Shown: positions 43,701 to 56,088 of the stretch, in pieces
How positions within the stretch are numbered: position 1 is the first letter of the stretch
Layout of the letters: the number at the start of each line of letters is the position of its first letter
NCBI RefSeq assembly: GCF_000276665.1
Contig: NW_004955484.1
Span: 9,346,532-9,410,531 of the forward strand
Source of the DNA: Chinchilla lanigera
Lineage: Eukaryota > Chordata > Mammalia > Rodentia > Chinchillidae
Direction: 5' to 3'
DNA: 64,000 nucleotides
Program-made: the position numbers and the translations under genes
Notes under the pieces: model-generated
Told to the model about the DNA's origin: nothing
The model's input: only the letters and a program-made list of their open reading frames with translations
Databases searched by the model: none

Positions 43701-46700
43701 CTGCGCACACAGCTTATGCTCTACGAGGTGGGCTGGAAGTGGGGGGATGAAGGAGAGAGGTGCAGCTCCCCACCACCCCGCGCACCTAATTCAAGAGCTC
43801 ATCCCTGGCCCACCTCTGCCAGAGAGCCCTGCGGTTGGAGGATGGAGACATGGAGGAAGCTGCAGCCGCTGCAGCTGCGGGTGGTCGACGGGAGCGAAGA
43901 AAGCCCTCTTCAGAGGAGGGCAAGAGGAGCCGCAGATCTCTGGAGGGTGGGGGCTGCTTTGTGCGTGCCCCTGAACCTGGGTCAGTACTAACTTGGGGAG
44001 ATGGGGAATGGTGAATCTGCCGGATGTGGCGCTGTCTGCTGACAGACCCCACCTCCAGCCCTATAGGCCCCGCCTCATCGATAGGCCCCACCTCCTCCAC
44101 TGGCCTCCTGCCAAGCCCCATCTCCAGCCCAGTGGGCTTAGCCTCTGGCCTCTGTACCTCGGCGAACCTCTTTCCTACCATTTCCTTGGCGCCCTCCATC
44201 GACAGCTCTGGAGAGAGAAGTGTCTACAAGTAAGTAGTAAGACGGTGGCAGTCCCCGGAATCCTGTCTCCAACTGTCCCTCCACTTTGTGCCCTTTCACG
44301 GGCCCTCAGCCTCCTCTGCCCAAACGCGTGCTTTCTCTTTCTTTCCAGACTTCACCAAACTGCTCCCATTTGGTAAGTGACTGCTGGGCGGTGGGGTTCG
44401 GCTCTGTCTGGACCTCTCCTCCTGCAGCTGCTCTTTATCTCCTGATATTCCACCTCTTTTTGCCTCCGGTGACCTGTCTCCTTCCTCCCTGTCTTTGTTT
44501 CTCTGCTACTCTTGATCTGCTCTTTACCTCCATATCATCCTGCCCTGCTTCATGTCACCCTCCTCCTTCCACTTCCAGTTTCCATGTCCCGCTTCCCTTC
44601 CCACCCCATGCCTGGGAAGGAATCCTGTTATCACTGCTCAGCTCTATGTGGGTGCAAGTGGGTTTTGGGGTAGAGCTGGCACCACAGTTACCATCTCTTC
44701 CTCTCATCCCTCAACCAGGGCCCCAGAGAGCCCACCTGTCCCCCAGTCCCCTACCGTGCAGGCCGGGCTAAAGTAAGTACGGAAGCCAGCCTGCGAGGCC
44801 TGCCATGTGCTGAGGGCTTCGGCATTGCTTCTCCATCAGGGGCTTTCCCATGCCCCATGCAGCCTGAACTGAGGGACTCTCAGCCTCCCCCTCTATCAGG
44901 CTTATGCCTTCGGAGTAACCCAAAGAATAAGTACTGGGAAGCAGTTCACTGGTGTCATAGTTGACTCTGTGCTTCATTAAGTGAGACCTTAATAGCTTAA
45001 ACTAGAATGAGGGTACATACTCTGTGCTTCATTAAGTGAGACCTTAATAGCTTAAACTAGAATGAGGGTACATACTCTGTGCTTCATTAAGTGAGACCTT
45101 AATAGCTTAAACTAGAATGAGGGTACATACACCAGCTTGGGAATAGGGCAGGGAAGGGATCTAGAGTGCTGGATGTTGTGTGCTATGTGGGTGGGGGAGC
45201 AACCTAAGACTGAGAGAAGAGCAGTAAGTGAGGATAGACAGAGGCTGGAGGGGTCAGAAAAAGATTGGATCACTTTCATTATTTCAATATAAACTGAGTA
45301 CCCACCATTTACCAGATCTTTTCCTGGACATGGGCCATAGCTCTCAGAAACTGCCAGACATGCCAAAGGAGGGAATGCCTGATGTCCCCATTGGGACAGT
45401 CATCCCCTTCCCCTACTATAAAGATTACTGTCTAGAATCAGGACAGGCAAAAAAAAAAAAAAAAAAAATCAGCATGAGCAGCAGCAAGCTTGCAAGTTAG
45501 ATGTTAAGCAGAACTTTCCCCTGCTCTTTGACCTAAGAATGCTGAGTTGGCTTTAACTCTTCCCAGACATGGGAATGAAAAGGAGCTGGGCTTTAGCGGG
45601 TAGGGGTCTGCTCAGCGCATGACTGTACCCTGTGCCTGTGTGTGTCCACAGTGGGGGCAGCGTCCAGGAGCCCAGAAAGGCATGTGCATTTCCCTGGGCT
45701 CAACTTGTGACAGGCACTATCACTGACAAGTACCTTCCCTCAGAGCCCGGTTTTTGGAAAATATGGCAGCAGCAGAAACAGAGAAGCAGGCTGTGCTGGC
45801 CCAGGGCCGGGCAGAGACACTGGCAGGGGCCACACCAGATGAAGCAGATGGACCTCCAGGTAGGTAGGCAGGTGGGCAGAATCCAGAATACACCCTGTCC
45901 TTCATAGGATACTGACAGCTGCTTCCTTTTTTTAGGCTCACGAGAACTGTGGGGCTCCCCAGAGCCAGCCTCTGCACCCAGAACACCCCAGAGCACTGTT
46001 CCCCGAATCCTGCTCCAAGCCCAGCAGAGCCTTGAGCCAGAGCACAAGGAGCCACTGACACCACCAAGCCCCAAGGCTGAGCCCATCCCGGAGATCCCTA
46101 CCCGGGTATCCAAGCTCTGCATTGGGGACCTGGACTTCTCAGATCTGGGGGAGGATGAAGATAAGGACATGCTGAACGTGGAGTCTGTGGAGGCTGGAAA
46201 AGGAATACCACACCCACCACCTCTACTGCCCCTGCAATCTGCAGGCCCCCCACCTCCTCCACCCCCACTTCCGCTATCCATCAAAGGCCCCTGCCCCCCA
46301 CCTCCACCCCTGGCGGCCCCTCCTCCCCGCTCAGCACTTGATGGCCCACTTCTCCCCACCAAGAGAAAGACAGTAAAACTCTTCTGGCGGGAGCTGAAGC
46401 TAGCTGGGGGTCATACAGGCTCTGCAAGCCGCTTTGGGCCCTCCCCGACCCTGTGGGCCTCCCTTGAGCCTGTTTCAGTGGACACAGCACGGCTGGAACA
46501 CCTCTTTGAGTCACGAGCCAAAGATGTGTTACCTTCCAAGGTAAACCCAGAGGCAGGAAGAATTACAGCTCAAAGGGCTGAGCTAGTCAAGCTAGCCCCT
46601 TTTTGCACATGGGAAAATTGAGGCAAAGAACTGAGAAGGATTTGAGGCTATCGATAAGGGATTGGGAGTTGGGTGTGCTGCTGCATGCCTGCAATACCTG

Positions 46701-49671
46701 CACTTGGAAAGCTAAGGCAGAGAGATTGCTGCAAGTTCAAGGCCAGCCTGGGCTATAGAGTGAGTTCAAGGCCAGCCTGAACTTCATATTGAAACCCTGT
46801 CTCAAAAAAAAAAAGGATTGGCAGAGCTTTCAGTAGAATCTCAGTTTATCCCAGTCCCAGCCAGCTGTGGGATCATTAAGCCACTTAGTAGAGGATGTTG
46901 GAGTGCTCTCTGAGATTATTGCCCCACCTAGTCCCTTCCCAGTCTTACATAGTCCTTCCTCAAATCTTTCAGAAAGCTGGTGAGGGCCGCCGAACAATGA
47001 CTGTAGTACTGGACCCCAAGCGCAGCAATGCCATCAACATTGGTCTAACCACTTTGCCACCTGTGCATGTCATTAAGGCTGCCCTGCTCAACTTTGATGA
47101 ATTTGCTGTCAGCAAGGATGGCATTGAGGTAGGGATACCCTATGTGTGCGGGAGGTCTGGCTCTCTCCCTTGGTCAGTGGGCATTTCCAAACCCTTTAGT
47201 AGTGACCATGGGCTTGACAGGGCATTCACCAGGCCCTTGGGCTCCCCCAGTGTCCTAAGGAGGAGTTGGGGCCAAAAACCTCAGGCCTACAACTGAGGGA
47301 TCTATGTGGGGTGATGGCTGCGTCCTCAGAAACTACTGACCATGATGCCCACGGAGGAAGAGAAGCAGAAGATCCAGGAAGCCCAGCTAGCCAACCCTGA
47401 TGTGCCCCTGGGCCCAGCTGAGAATTTCCTGATGACTCTTGCTTCCATTGGGGGCCTGGCTGCCCGCCTACAACTCTGGGCCTTCAAGCTGGACTATGAC
47501 AGCATGGAGCGGGTATCTGGGTCATGGAGTGGGACAGGCAGTAGGGAAGGGCGAATGATGATAACCATATAGTCTGAGGGCGCCTGGTCTTCACACCAGG
47601 AAATTGCAGAGCCACTGTTTGACCTAAAAGTGGGCATGGAACAGCTGGTACAGAACACCACCTTCCGCTGCATCCTGGCTACCCTGCTGGCTGTGGGCAA
47701 CTTCCTCAATGGGTCCCAGGTGAGTGAAGTCCCAGCACACAGGCTGGGGGTCAGGGCTCTGGAACTATCCAGGCCCAAGCTCAGACAGGGTTCTTTCAGA
47801 GCAGCGGCTTTGAATTGAGCTACCTGGAGAAGGTGTCAGAAGTGAAGGACACGGTGCGCCGGCAGTCACTGCTGTACCATCTCTGCTCTCTGGTACTCCA
47901 GACTCGGCCTGATTCCTCCGACCTCTACTCAGAGATCCCTGCCCTGACCCGCTGTGCCAAGGTTAGCATCAACCACAGATCAGACTGAGATTGGCCATGA
48001 CACAGTATACACTGCTTTCTAGGTCTGGCTCTTCCCCCTTCTCCCTATTTGAGCTACTGTGGCAGGGTGTGCTTAGTTCATCCACTCATCCAAGTGGGTG
48101 AACTACGTCCTCTACCAGAAGCATTCTTTCTTGTCCTGGCCATACCTACTGCCTTTTGGGTCTGTTTACCTGCTACTTCCTCTAAGAAGTCTTTGTCTGT
48201 TCCCTGTAAATCAAATGGACGTGTCTGTCTCTTGCATTAGACTATGAGGTTTTGGAAAGCACAGGCCAAATCTCAGCTATGTCCCTAAGGCCAAGGCTGG
48301 TCAGCCTGGCACAGAAGTAGCCTCAGACAATGTTTTACCTATGGGAGGATAATACACATAGTCATTTGGTTGTTTTTAGACAGGGTCTCACTATGTAGTC
48401 CAGCTGGCCTTGAACTTGTTTTGTAGCCCTAGGTGGCCTTGAAGTTGCAATACTCCTGCTTCAGGATCCTAAGTGCTAGAATTACAGGCAAGTACCACCA
48501 TGCCCAGGCCCTCACTTGTTTTTCCAGGTGGACTTTGAGCAGTTGACTGAAAACCTGGGGCAGCTGGAGCGCCGGAGCCGGACAGCTGAGGAAAGCTTGC
48601 GGAGCTTGGCCAAGCATGAGCTGGCCCCAGCCCTGCGTGCCCGCCTCACCCACTTCCTGGCCCAGTGTTCCCGCCGTGTTGCCATGCTGAAGGTAGTGCA
48701 CCGCCGTGTCTGCAACAGGTAGGGGTGCAAGACAGGGAGAGGTAGGACTACCACCACCATGCCTCAAACACCAAGCAGGGCTCCACATCCCTTTCCATTC
48801 CAACTTGCCTAGGTTCCACGCCTTCCTGCTCTACCTGGGCTACACTGCACAGGCAGCTCGTGAAGTACGCATCATGCAATTCTGCCACATTCTGCGGGAG
48901 TTTGCACTCGAGTATCGGACTTGCTGGGAACGGGTACTGCAGCATCAGAAGAAGCGAGCCACTTACCGTGAACGTAACAAGACCCGGGGACGCATGATCA
49001 CTGAGGTGGATCCCCTTCCAAGTCATGACTGCCACTCCCACGGTTCTTTTCCCCTACTCACTCTTGTCCCTTCTCCAGACAGAGAAGTTCTCATGTGTGA
49101 CTGGGGAAGTCTCCAACAACCCATCTGTCCCAGTGGCCGTGGGGAGTGGGCCAGGCCAGGGTGATGCCAACAGTCATGCCAGTATGAAGAGTCTGCTGAC
49201 CAGCAGACCGGAGAACACTACACATGGCCGCCGCAGCAGAGGTGGGACCCATAGCTGCTGGGGGGAAATGGGTTCTAGGCTACCTTGGCTTGACCTCCCT
49301 ATCTGATCTTCCTCAGGCATGGTCCAGAGTAGCTCCCCAACTGTGTCTACAGCAGTGGGGCCCTCTACTGCACTGCCTGATGAACCCCCAGGCTCGAGTT
49401 TACCCAGTGATACATCAGATGAGATCATGGACCTATTAGTGCAATCAGTAACTAAGAACAGTCCTCGAGCCTTAGCTGCTCGAGAAAGGAAGCGTTCCCG
49501 TGGCAACCGAAAATCTTGTAAGTATGCCCACAAACCTACTACCCACCTTAACCCCACAACCCCCTCCAACTCTATTCTATCCCTGCAGTGAGACGGACGT
49601 TGAAGAATGGGCTTGGAGACGACCTGGTGCAGGCACTAGGACTGAGCAAGACTCCTGGACTGGAGGTGTGA
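33685..49671 (+). CDS. FHOD1: FHOD1, formin homology 2 domain-containing protein 1, complete
   Basis: Formin that binds and bundles actin filaments and is switched on by ROCK phosphorylation (family knowledge). Twenty-four coding exons: 33685-33885, 41673-41779, 42196-42260, 42584-42651, 42723-42828, 42903-42997, 43200-43311, 43394-43488, 43584-43727, 43823-43980, 44059-44229, 44349-44372, 44719-44772, 45744-45859, 45936-46540, 46973-47128, 47330-47512, 47600-47719, 47800-47961, 48528-48718, 48813-49005, 49079-49241, 49317-49517, 49589-49671. Sum 3573 nt, 1190 residues, phase consistent throughout. N-terminal GTPase-binding-like region ~1-115 ([20 protein letters not shown]), FH3/DID armadillo region ~116-340, a Pro/Ser-rich linker, FH1 polyproline ~599-637, FH2 from [14 protein letters not shown] (~648) to ~1040, and a C-terminal autoinhibitory DAD with ROCK-type sites in [14 protein letters not shown]. 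Exon 12 is a 24-nt microexon (LHQTAPIW). Exon 11's acceptor at 44059 was chosen over an upstream AG because only it keeps frame. Confidence 0.97.
36395..36510. repeat. Two-copy imperfect tandem repeat of ~60 bp
   Basis: GGAGAATTGACTCTCTGGCA followed by TCTTATCTCCAAACC recurs about 60 bp later as GGAGAATTGGTCTTCTGGCA followed by TCTTATCTCCTAAACC. More diverged units of the same style surround it (36.2-36.7 kb). Confidence 0.8.
37690..37955 (+). mobile_element. B1-like SINE followed by two ID-like monomers
   Basis: A B1-like body (AGCACTCTGGGAAGCTGAGG) is followed by GGGGCTGGGGATATAACTCA with box B-like GGTTTAATCCCC, then a second eroded ID-like copy (CCTGGGGTGTAGCCCAGTG) with an A-rich end. 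Confidence 0.7.
40528..40746 (+). mobile_element. B1-like SINE with expanded (GAAA)n/(GA)n tail
   Basis: GGCCGGGCATAGTGGCACAT start, quasi-dimeric body, then a purine tract of GAAA and GA units at 40670-40746 replacing the simple A tail. Confidence 0.85.
40925..41070 (+). mobile_element. B1-like SINE
   Basis: TGTAATCCCAGCACTCAGAA body with the second block AGCCTGAACTATACAGCAAG and an A-rich tail. Confidence 0.8.
41181..41286 (-). mobile_element. Young ID-type SINE nested in an older SINE
   Basis: Minus-strand ID element: poly-T, CTCCGGTACCGGGAACCGAA, ending CTGAGCTAAATCCCCAGCCC. The direct repeat CCCTTCTAT at 41172-41180 and 41287-41295 marks insertion into an older ID/B1-like element spanning about 41.1-41.41 kb. 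Confidence 0.85.
44966..45130. repeat. Three exact tandem copies of a 55-bp unit
   Basis: Unit beginning TCTGTGCTTCATTAAGTGAG and ending GAGGGTACATAC repeats with a 55-bp period from 44966, 45021 and 45076. No differences were seen among copies. Lies in the FHOD1 intron between 44772 and 45744. Confidence 0.97.
46665..46815 (+). mobile_element. B1-like SINE
   Basis: GGTGTGCTGCTGCATGCCTG start, AAGGCCAGCCTGGGCTATAG and AAGGCCAGCCTGAACTTCAT blocks, then an A-rich tail; inside the FHOD1 intron after exon 15. Confidence 0.8.
48370..48512 (-). mobile_element. B1-like SINE, minus orientation
   Basis: AGACAGGGTCTCACTATGTA at the start and reverse 7SL-like AGTACCACCATGCCCAGGCC at the end; in the intron before FHOD1 exon 20. 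Confidence 0.75.
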
Positions 49672-49786
49672 GGGTGCTGCCTCCACTGATCCTGTCGTAT
49701 ACGAGACTGTAGAACAAAGAGGGCCCAGCACAGAATTCCGGTCCCAGAACCTTGTGCTCAGGGGCCAGTGCTTTTAGCAGTATTAG

Positions 49787-49808
49787 GTGTGTGTGTGTGT
49801 GTGTGTGT
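49787..49808. repeat. (GT)n tract in the FHOD1 3' UTR
   Basis: About 11 GT units, about 40 bp upstream of the FHOD1 polyadenylation signal. Confidence 0.9.
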
Positions 49809-49844
49809 ACATGCGTGTATGTGAGCTCCCTACTCAAGGGGCAA

Positions 49845-49850
49845 AATAAA
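49845..49850 (+). terminator. FHOD1 polyadenylation signal (AATAAA)
   Basis: Canonical AATAAA 174 nt after the stop codon at 49671, followed by T-rich downstream sequence. Poly-A addition expected near 49865-49870. Confidence 0.85.
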
Positions 49851-49874
49851 GTTTTCTTAGCTAATCTAAGCCTT

Positions 49875-50065
49875 TTTCTTCGTTTTTTTTCTTTTACTTT
49901 TCCTTTTTTTTTGTGGTACTGGGAATTGACCCCAGGGCCTTTGCACTAAGCTACATCCCCAGCCCTTTCATCCTTTTTTGAGACAGGTCCTCATCAAGGC
50001 TAAATTGCCCAGGCTGAGATCGACCTTGTAATCCCCCTACTGCAGGCTCCCAAACACCACACCCA
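49875..50065 (-). mobile_element. ID-like and B1-like SINE remnant, minus orientation
   Basis: T-rich run, GTGGTACTGGGAATTGACCC, ending CTACATCCCCAGCCC, then an eroded reverse B1-like body. It fills most of the gap between the tail-to-tail ends of FHOD1 and TMEM208. Confidence 0.75.
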
Positions 50066-50170
50066 ACTCTTTTTCCTCTTTCACCCTCCCCCCGCGCCTG
50101 TATACCATAGGGCTAGTTCTTCCTGCTTTGTCCTCATTATCACCCAGACAGACAGCCACGTTCTAAACCA

Positions 50171-50176
50171 TTTATT
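50171..50176 (-). terminator. TMEM208 polyadenylation signal (AATAAA)
   Basis: TTTATT on the plus strand is AATAAA on the minus strand, about 116 nt past the TMEM208 stop codon at 50292. Confidence 0.85.
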
Positions 50177-50291
50177 CAACAATCCTCTACCTTGTGGTGC
50201 TTTTGGCCCTGGACTAGGCACTCACTGCTCCAGGCATAGAAGACATGCAGCCTGATAGTCACCCAGCAACCTGTGGCCACAATGTTAATGA

Positions 50292-52314
<2,023 letters not shown>

Positions 52315-52533
52315 TATACGACGCAAATAACCAGCAGAGAAAACTAGGGCGAGCAACTGAAACCACAGTGAGTATGAACCACATCGGCAGATCATGCACT
52401 TCCGGTGCAGACCAAAGTCGTCAGTTTCTTGGACGGAAGTGAAGGCTACTTCCTCCCTAAGCCCCGCCTTCAGCGCCAGTGGGACTACACTTCCCAGAAA
52501 GCCTTGCGCGGGGGCGGAGACTGCAGGGATGCG
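52315..52533. promoter_or_regulatory. Bidirectional TMEM208/LRRC29 promoter with ETS and ZNF143-type sites
   Basis: Only 219 bp separate the two divergent start codons. The region carries an ETS-type site ACTTCCGG (52398-52405), a second CGGAAGT (52434-52440) and ACTACACTTCCCAGAAAGCC (52484-52503), a close match to the ZNF143/THAP11 motif found at many housekeeping promoters. No TATA box was seen. Confidence 0.8.
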
Positions 52534-55500
52534 ATGGCGGAGTCGCTGCCTCTGGAGGTGAGAGGAAGCGGTCCCCAGGCCTAGCTCTGGACAGGCCCCG
52601 CCCTCGGGGTCCTGAGCTTTGAGGAGGGGCTGTCAACTTGCCCCGCCACTCCCGCCTGGTGGAAGCGACCTGCCCGGTGGATCCCGGGACCTGCAAGGTC
52701 TGGGTAACGGCCCCGCTTTTGGGCCGCTCCATCCCCTTAGCTTGGGGAACCATCCTTTTTTCCTCCGTTGGCCCCAGGAGATGACTTCCCAGGCACTTCA
52801 CAAGGACAGACCTCCTTCCCACCCCTGTCCCTTGAGAAGGCAGTCCTCTCTCCCTCCTATCTGAAAGATGTCCTCTACATCCCATCGTCCCAGAAGGGTA
52901 ACCGATCTTATCCCCATTGGCCCCTTGGCATGGTCGTTCCCCTGACAGCGGGAAACGGACTACTCCCTCCTCATCAACTCTGGGAATGGTCCTTGAGGTC
53001 CTTCAGCGAAGACACACTTGCTCCCCAGACCCTAGGCCCCTAGTGATGGCTGACCCTACTCCTTTCACACCATGAGATCTTTGTTCCTCTTGATTAGCTA
53101 GGAACAAAAATGCTTTGCTCTGGTAGGACAGGAGATTTTGTTCTCTGTGACTTCTGGGAATGGCTTCTCCATCCCTGGTGTCCTGAAGGTTGTCAGCCCC
53201 CTTCTGCTGCTCATAGTAGATATGACACTCTCCCATCAATCCTGAAGTGCTCCCTCTTCTTGGCAAATATAGGCCTGTTCCCACTTCAGTGAGTCCCCTT
53301 CAATGGCATCCCTTTCCTCTTTGCCCCAGAGGATATCCATCCATCCTTATAGATCCCATGGATGACCACTCACATTGCTTTTAGCTCCTTAGGGGTTGAA
53401 TCATGGGATTGCTACACCATCCTCATCCACTACCTCCTCTAGTCCCTCTACAAAGGCCACCCTCTTCTCAGCTTAATAAATCATGCCCCTACCCCAGTGA
53501 TGACAAATTTGTTCCCTTCTTCCTTTGCTCGTAGTTTAGCTGTTCAGCCCATACGACAGGATCTTAGCCACTATCTTAGTTATGGAAGGATTCCTTGCTA
53601 CTCCCTGAGAAGGGGGGCTTGGTCAGTCCTCATCCTCATTAATACTCTCTCCCCTATGGCTTCCCTCTCTGACCAAGGCTGTACCATTAGTCATTCTCCT
53701 CTTAGTAATGATCTGCTTTATCTCTCTACCCCTCCCTTGAGCAAACTTTTGGTGAAAATAGAGGTAGAGGACTGTCCATCCTTAATTTAATCCATTAAAT
53801 TCTGGCTGAGCACCTCCTATATGCTCAGCAACTGAAAAGAGAAGGAGAGATCAGAATGGACTGGTGAAGTCAAGTTTAAGGAAGGACATCTTAGGAAAGA
53901 GGCCCAAATACACAAAGAAAGTAGACATACTGTGTTTGTAGGACAGTAGGCAGGATGGACTGAGGAAGCCCTGGAACCAGAAGGCCCAATCAGGAATGGA
54001 GGCCTGGCAGTGCTGACCCAAGAGTGGAGATTTTGTCTGGAGAGTACCAGGGAACTCCAAAGCCTTTCACTGGGGTGTGCTGAAATCAAAAGGTTGTTTT
54101 AGGAAAATTAACCTACAGCTATAAAAAAATGCAATAGCAAGGATGAACTTGGAGGCAAGGAGGTCAGATGGGAGACTGGAAGGAATCTAGGTCTGGAGTG
54201 CTGAAAACTTGAGTTACTAAAGTGTTGACATTGCAAAGGTAGAAATAATAACACCATTCCAACAACCATTTGCAGATCATCTAGTCTCCATAAAACTAGA
54301 TTTTTAAAAAATCTACATTTCACACATACAGGAACTGAAGCTTAGGGAGTTAGTAGTACTTTGCCTTGAAGTCATGTAGCTAAGATGTGGTGGACCTGCG
54401 ACTTGAATGAGCCTAGGTTAACCTGGCCTCATTTCATTCTTGTTTATGGGAGTAAGGGACAGAAAAATATAAGTCTGACATATTCCCGGGATCATCAGTG
54501 GGGTATATTCTTGGCAATGAAGGGGGCAGTTAGACAGGGGACAAAGTCTGAATTTTGGTTAAAATTAAAGTGAGGGTGGATTGAGAATTAGCTCACAGCT
54601 CAGTGGTAAGCACTTGTGCAAGGGTCTGGATTACCCCTCCCTCCAAAAAAAGTGATTGTGAACAGTTTAAATAAAGGGCCCACTGGACATTGGCAGTGCT
54701 GGAGTAGCACTTGGAAAACAGGATGATATGAAGCTATCGAACTATTGGTTGTTCCTATTTTTATAAACAAGATCAAAGGCCTCGGTCTAAGCTCTGAGAG
54801 GCACAGAAAAATCCAGAAACAGGGCAGTTGGAAGTGCTGAGTGAAGGCCTAGAACATAGTGTTATAGGACTCGGAAGGAAGATTCTAGAAGAAATGACTA
54901 GTTAATATCGCATCATTCCTGGCTGCACAAGTGACCTCTCTCAGAGTTCACTTTAGAGCCTCCAACCTCAGAGGGAGGACCAGAGCCCCTAACCTAGATG
55001 TCACTGGGATGATATCTTTACAGCCAGCTGAGAAGGCAAGTTGGCAGTGGAGGAGATGGGGAGCGAGTGAGGTCCCAGAGTGGCCCTGTGAGGAGAGGAA
55101 GGAGTGGGACTTCGCAGAATCGGAGGAGCACTTGACATGCTGTGTTCTTTTTTTTTTTTTTTTTTTTTTTGGTTTTTTGGTTTTTCTCCGGTACCGGGAA
55201 CCGAACTCACGACCTTGCGCTTGCCAGGCAGGCGCTTTTGCCGCTGAGCTAAACCCCCAGCCCCGACATGCTGTGTTCTTGATCTCTGCAAAACACTATG
55301 CTGTGGTACTTCTCATAGCAGCCTGTTTACATCTCACTGCAATTGCCATTTTACAGATAAGGAAAACCAGGCTCAGAGAGGGCAATTGGCAGAGTAAAGG
55401 TTTGTTTTTGTTTTTTGTTTTGGTTTTTCTCCAGTACCGGGAATCGAACTCACAACCTTGCGCTTGCCAGGCAGGCGCTGTGCCACTAAGCTAAATCCCC

Positions 55501-56088
55501 AGCCCCCAGAGTAAAGGTTTGAACTAAGTTTATCTTGCATTAGTGCCCCACAGACTTTCTACCAAACTGAATAGGAAGTTTGATCCTTGGCCTGTTTTTC
55601 TTTCCCTGAGACAGGGCCTTCCTATTGACAGGGTATTCCAGACTGGTCTTGAACTCATTGTGTAGCTCAACTTGGCTTGGAACTTGTGGCAGTCCTCTTG
55701 CCTCAGCCTCCTGAGTGCTGGGATTTTAGGTGTGCACCATTACACCCAGCTGAGAAATTGTGATTCTTAACAGTTAGCGCAAAGATGCACCCAGATAGGG
55801 GTTCAGTACAGATTTATTCACAGTAAAGATGCTTGCAGGCTGGAGGGAGAAGTGAGTACGTCCTGAAGCTATGGAGCCAAGATGAACTAGAAGGCCCTTT
55901 ATAGACCCAGAGTGCTGTCAACTGGACTGGGTTCGAAAGGCCTCCCAGCTCTAACAGCCCCCAAATGCCCTGTCTTTTTCCTTCAGATGCTCACGTATAT
56001 TCTGAGCTTCCTGCCTCTGTCAGATCAGAAAGAGGCCTCCCTCGTGAATCGGGCTTGGTACTGTGCAGCCCAGAATGCCCTTCGAGAG
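52534..56088 (+). CDS. LRRC29: LRRC29 (FBXL9), F-box/LRR protein, first two coding exons only
   Basis: F-box proteins recruit substrates to SCF ubiquitin ligases through SKP1 (family knowledge). Two exons are visible: 52534-52557 (MAESLPLE, donor GTGAGA) and 55987-56088 (acceptor TTTTCCTTCAG, donor GTATGG). Joined in frame they read LPLEMLTYILSF then LPLSDQKEASLVNRAW and end QNALRE, a typical F-box: leading Leu-Pro, the hydrophobic helix, and Val-Asn-Arg-x-Trp. The gene is assigned from its position next to TMEM208 and recall of mammalian LRRC29. No leucine-rich-repeat exon was found to the right edge, so the remainder lies outside. Exon 2 itself begins with an in-frame ATG at 55987, a possible alternative start. 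The human gene is partly degenerate at this F-box; here it looks intact. Confidence 0.85.
52700..53400. repeat. Degenerate minisatellite-like array
   Basis: Irregular ~25-40 bp units share boxes such as CTTGGGGAACCATCC, CTCTGGGAATGGTCCTTGAG and CTTCTGGGAATGGCTTCTCC, with intervening ATCCC(A/C) and C/T-rich runs. Copies are weak and uneven. Confidence 0.45.
55150..55264 (-). mobile_element. Young ID-type SINE, minus orientation
   Basis: Poly-T, CTCCGGTACCGGGAACCGAA, ending GCTAAACCCCCAGCCCC. Perfect 16-bp direct repeat GACATGCTGTGTTCTT at 55134-55149 and 55265-55280. Confidence 0.95.
55405..55507 (-). mobile_element. Young ID-type SINE, minus orientation
   Basis: T-rich start, CTCCAGTACCGGGAATCGAA, ending CTAAATCCCCAGCCCCC. 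Perfect 14-bp direct repeat AGAGTAAAGGTTTG at 55391-55404 and 55508-55521. Confidence 0.95.
55590..55755 (-). mobile_element. B1-like SINE, minus orientation
   Basis: CCTGAGACAGGGCCTTCCTA start and reverse 7SL-like GTGCTGGGATTTTAGGTGTG with ACCCAGCTGAG at the end. Confidence 0.75.

Larger units (their letters stand above)
52558..55986 (+). other. LRRC29 intron 1
   Basis: About 3.4 kb. The first ~850 bp is a degenerate repetitive stretch; the middle is anonymous; an old MIR-like segment lies near 54.29-54.39 kb; then come two young ID SINEs (55150-55264, 55405-55507) and a B1-like SINE (55.59-55.75 kb). Confidence 0.75.

Noticed and set aside
44041..44058. Upstream AG (GCTGACAG) as acceptor of FHOD1 exon 11
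   Set aside because: Joined to the previous phase-2 exon it gives the wrong frame; the AG at 44057-44058 restores the expected protein.
45700..46362. 220-aa open frame antisense to the FHOD1 FH1 region
   Set aside because: Gly-rich shadow of the polyproline-coding exon.
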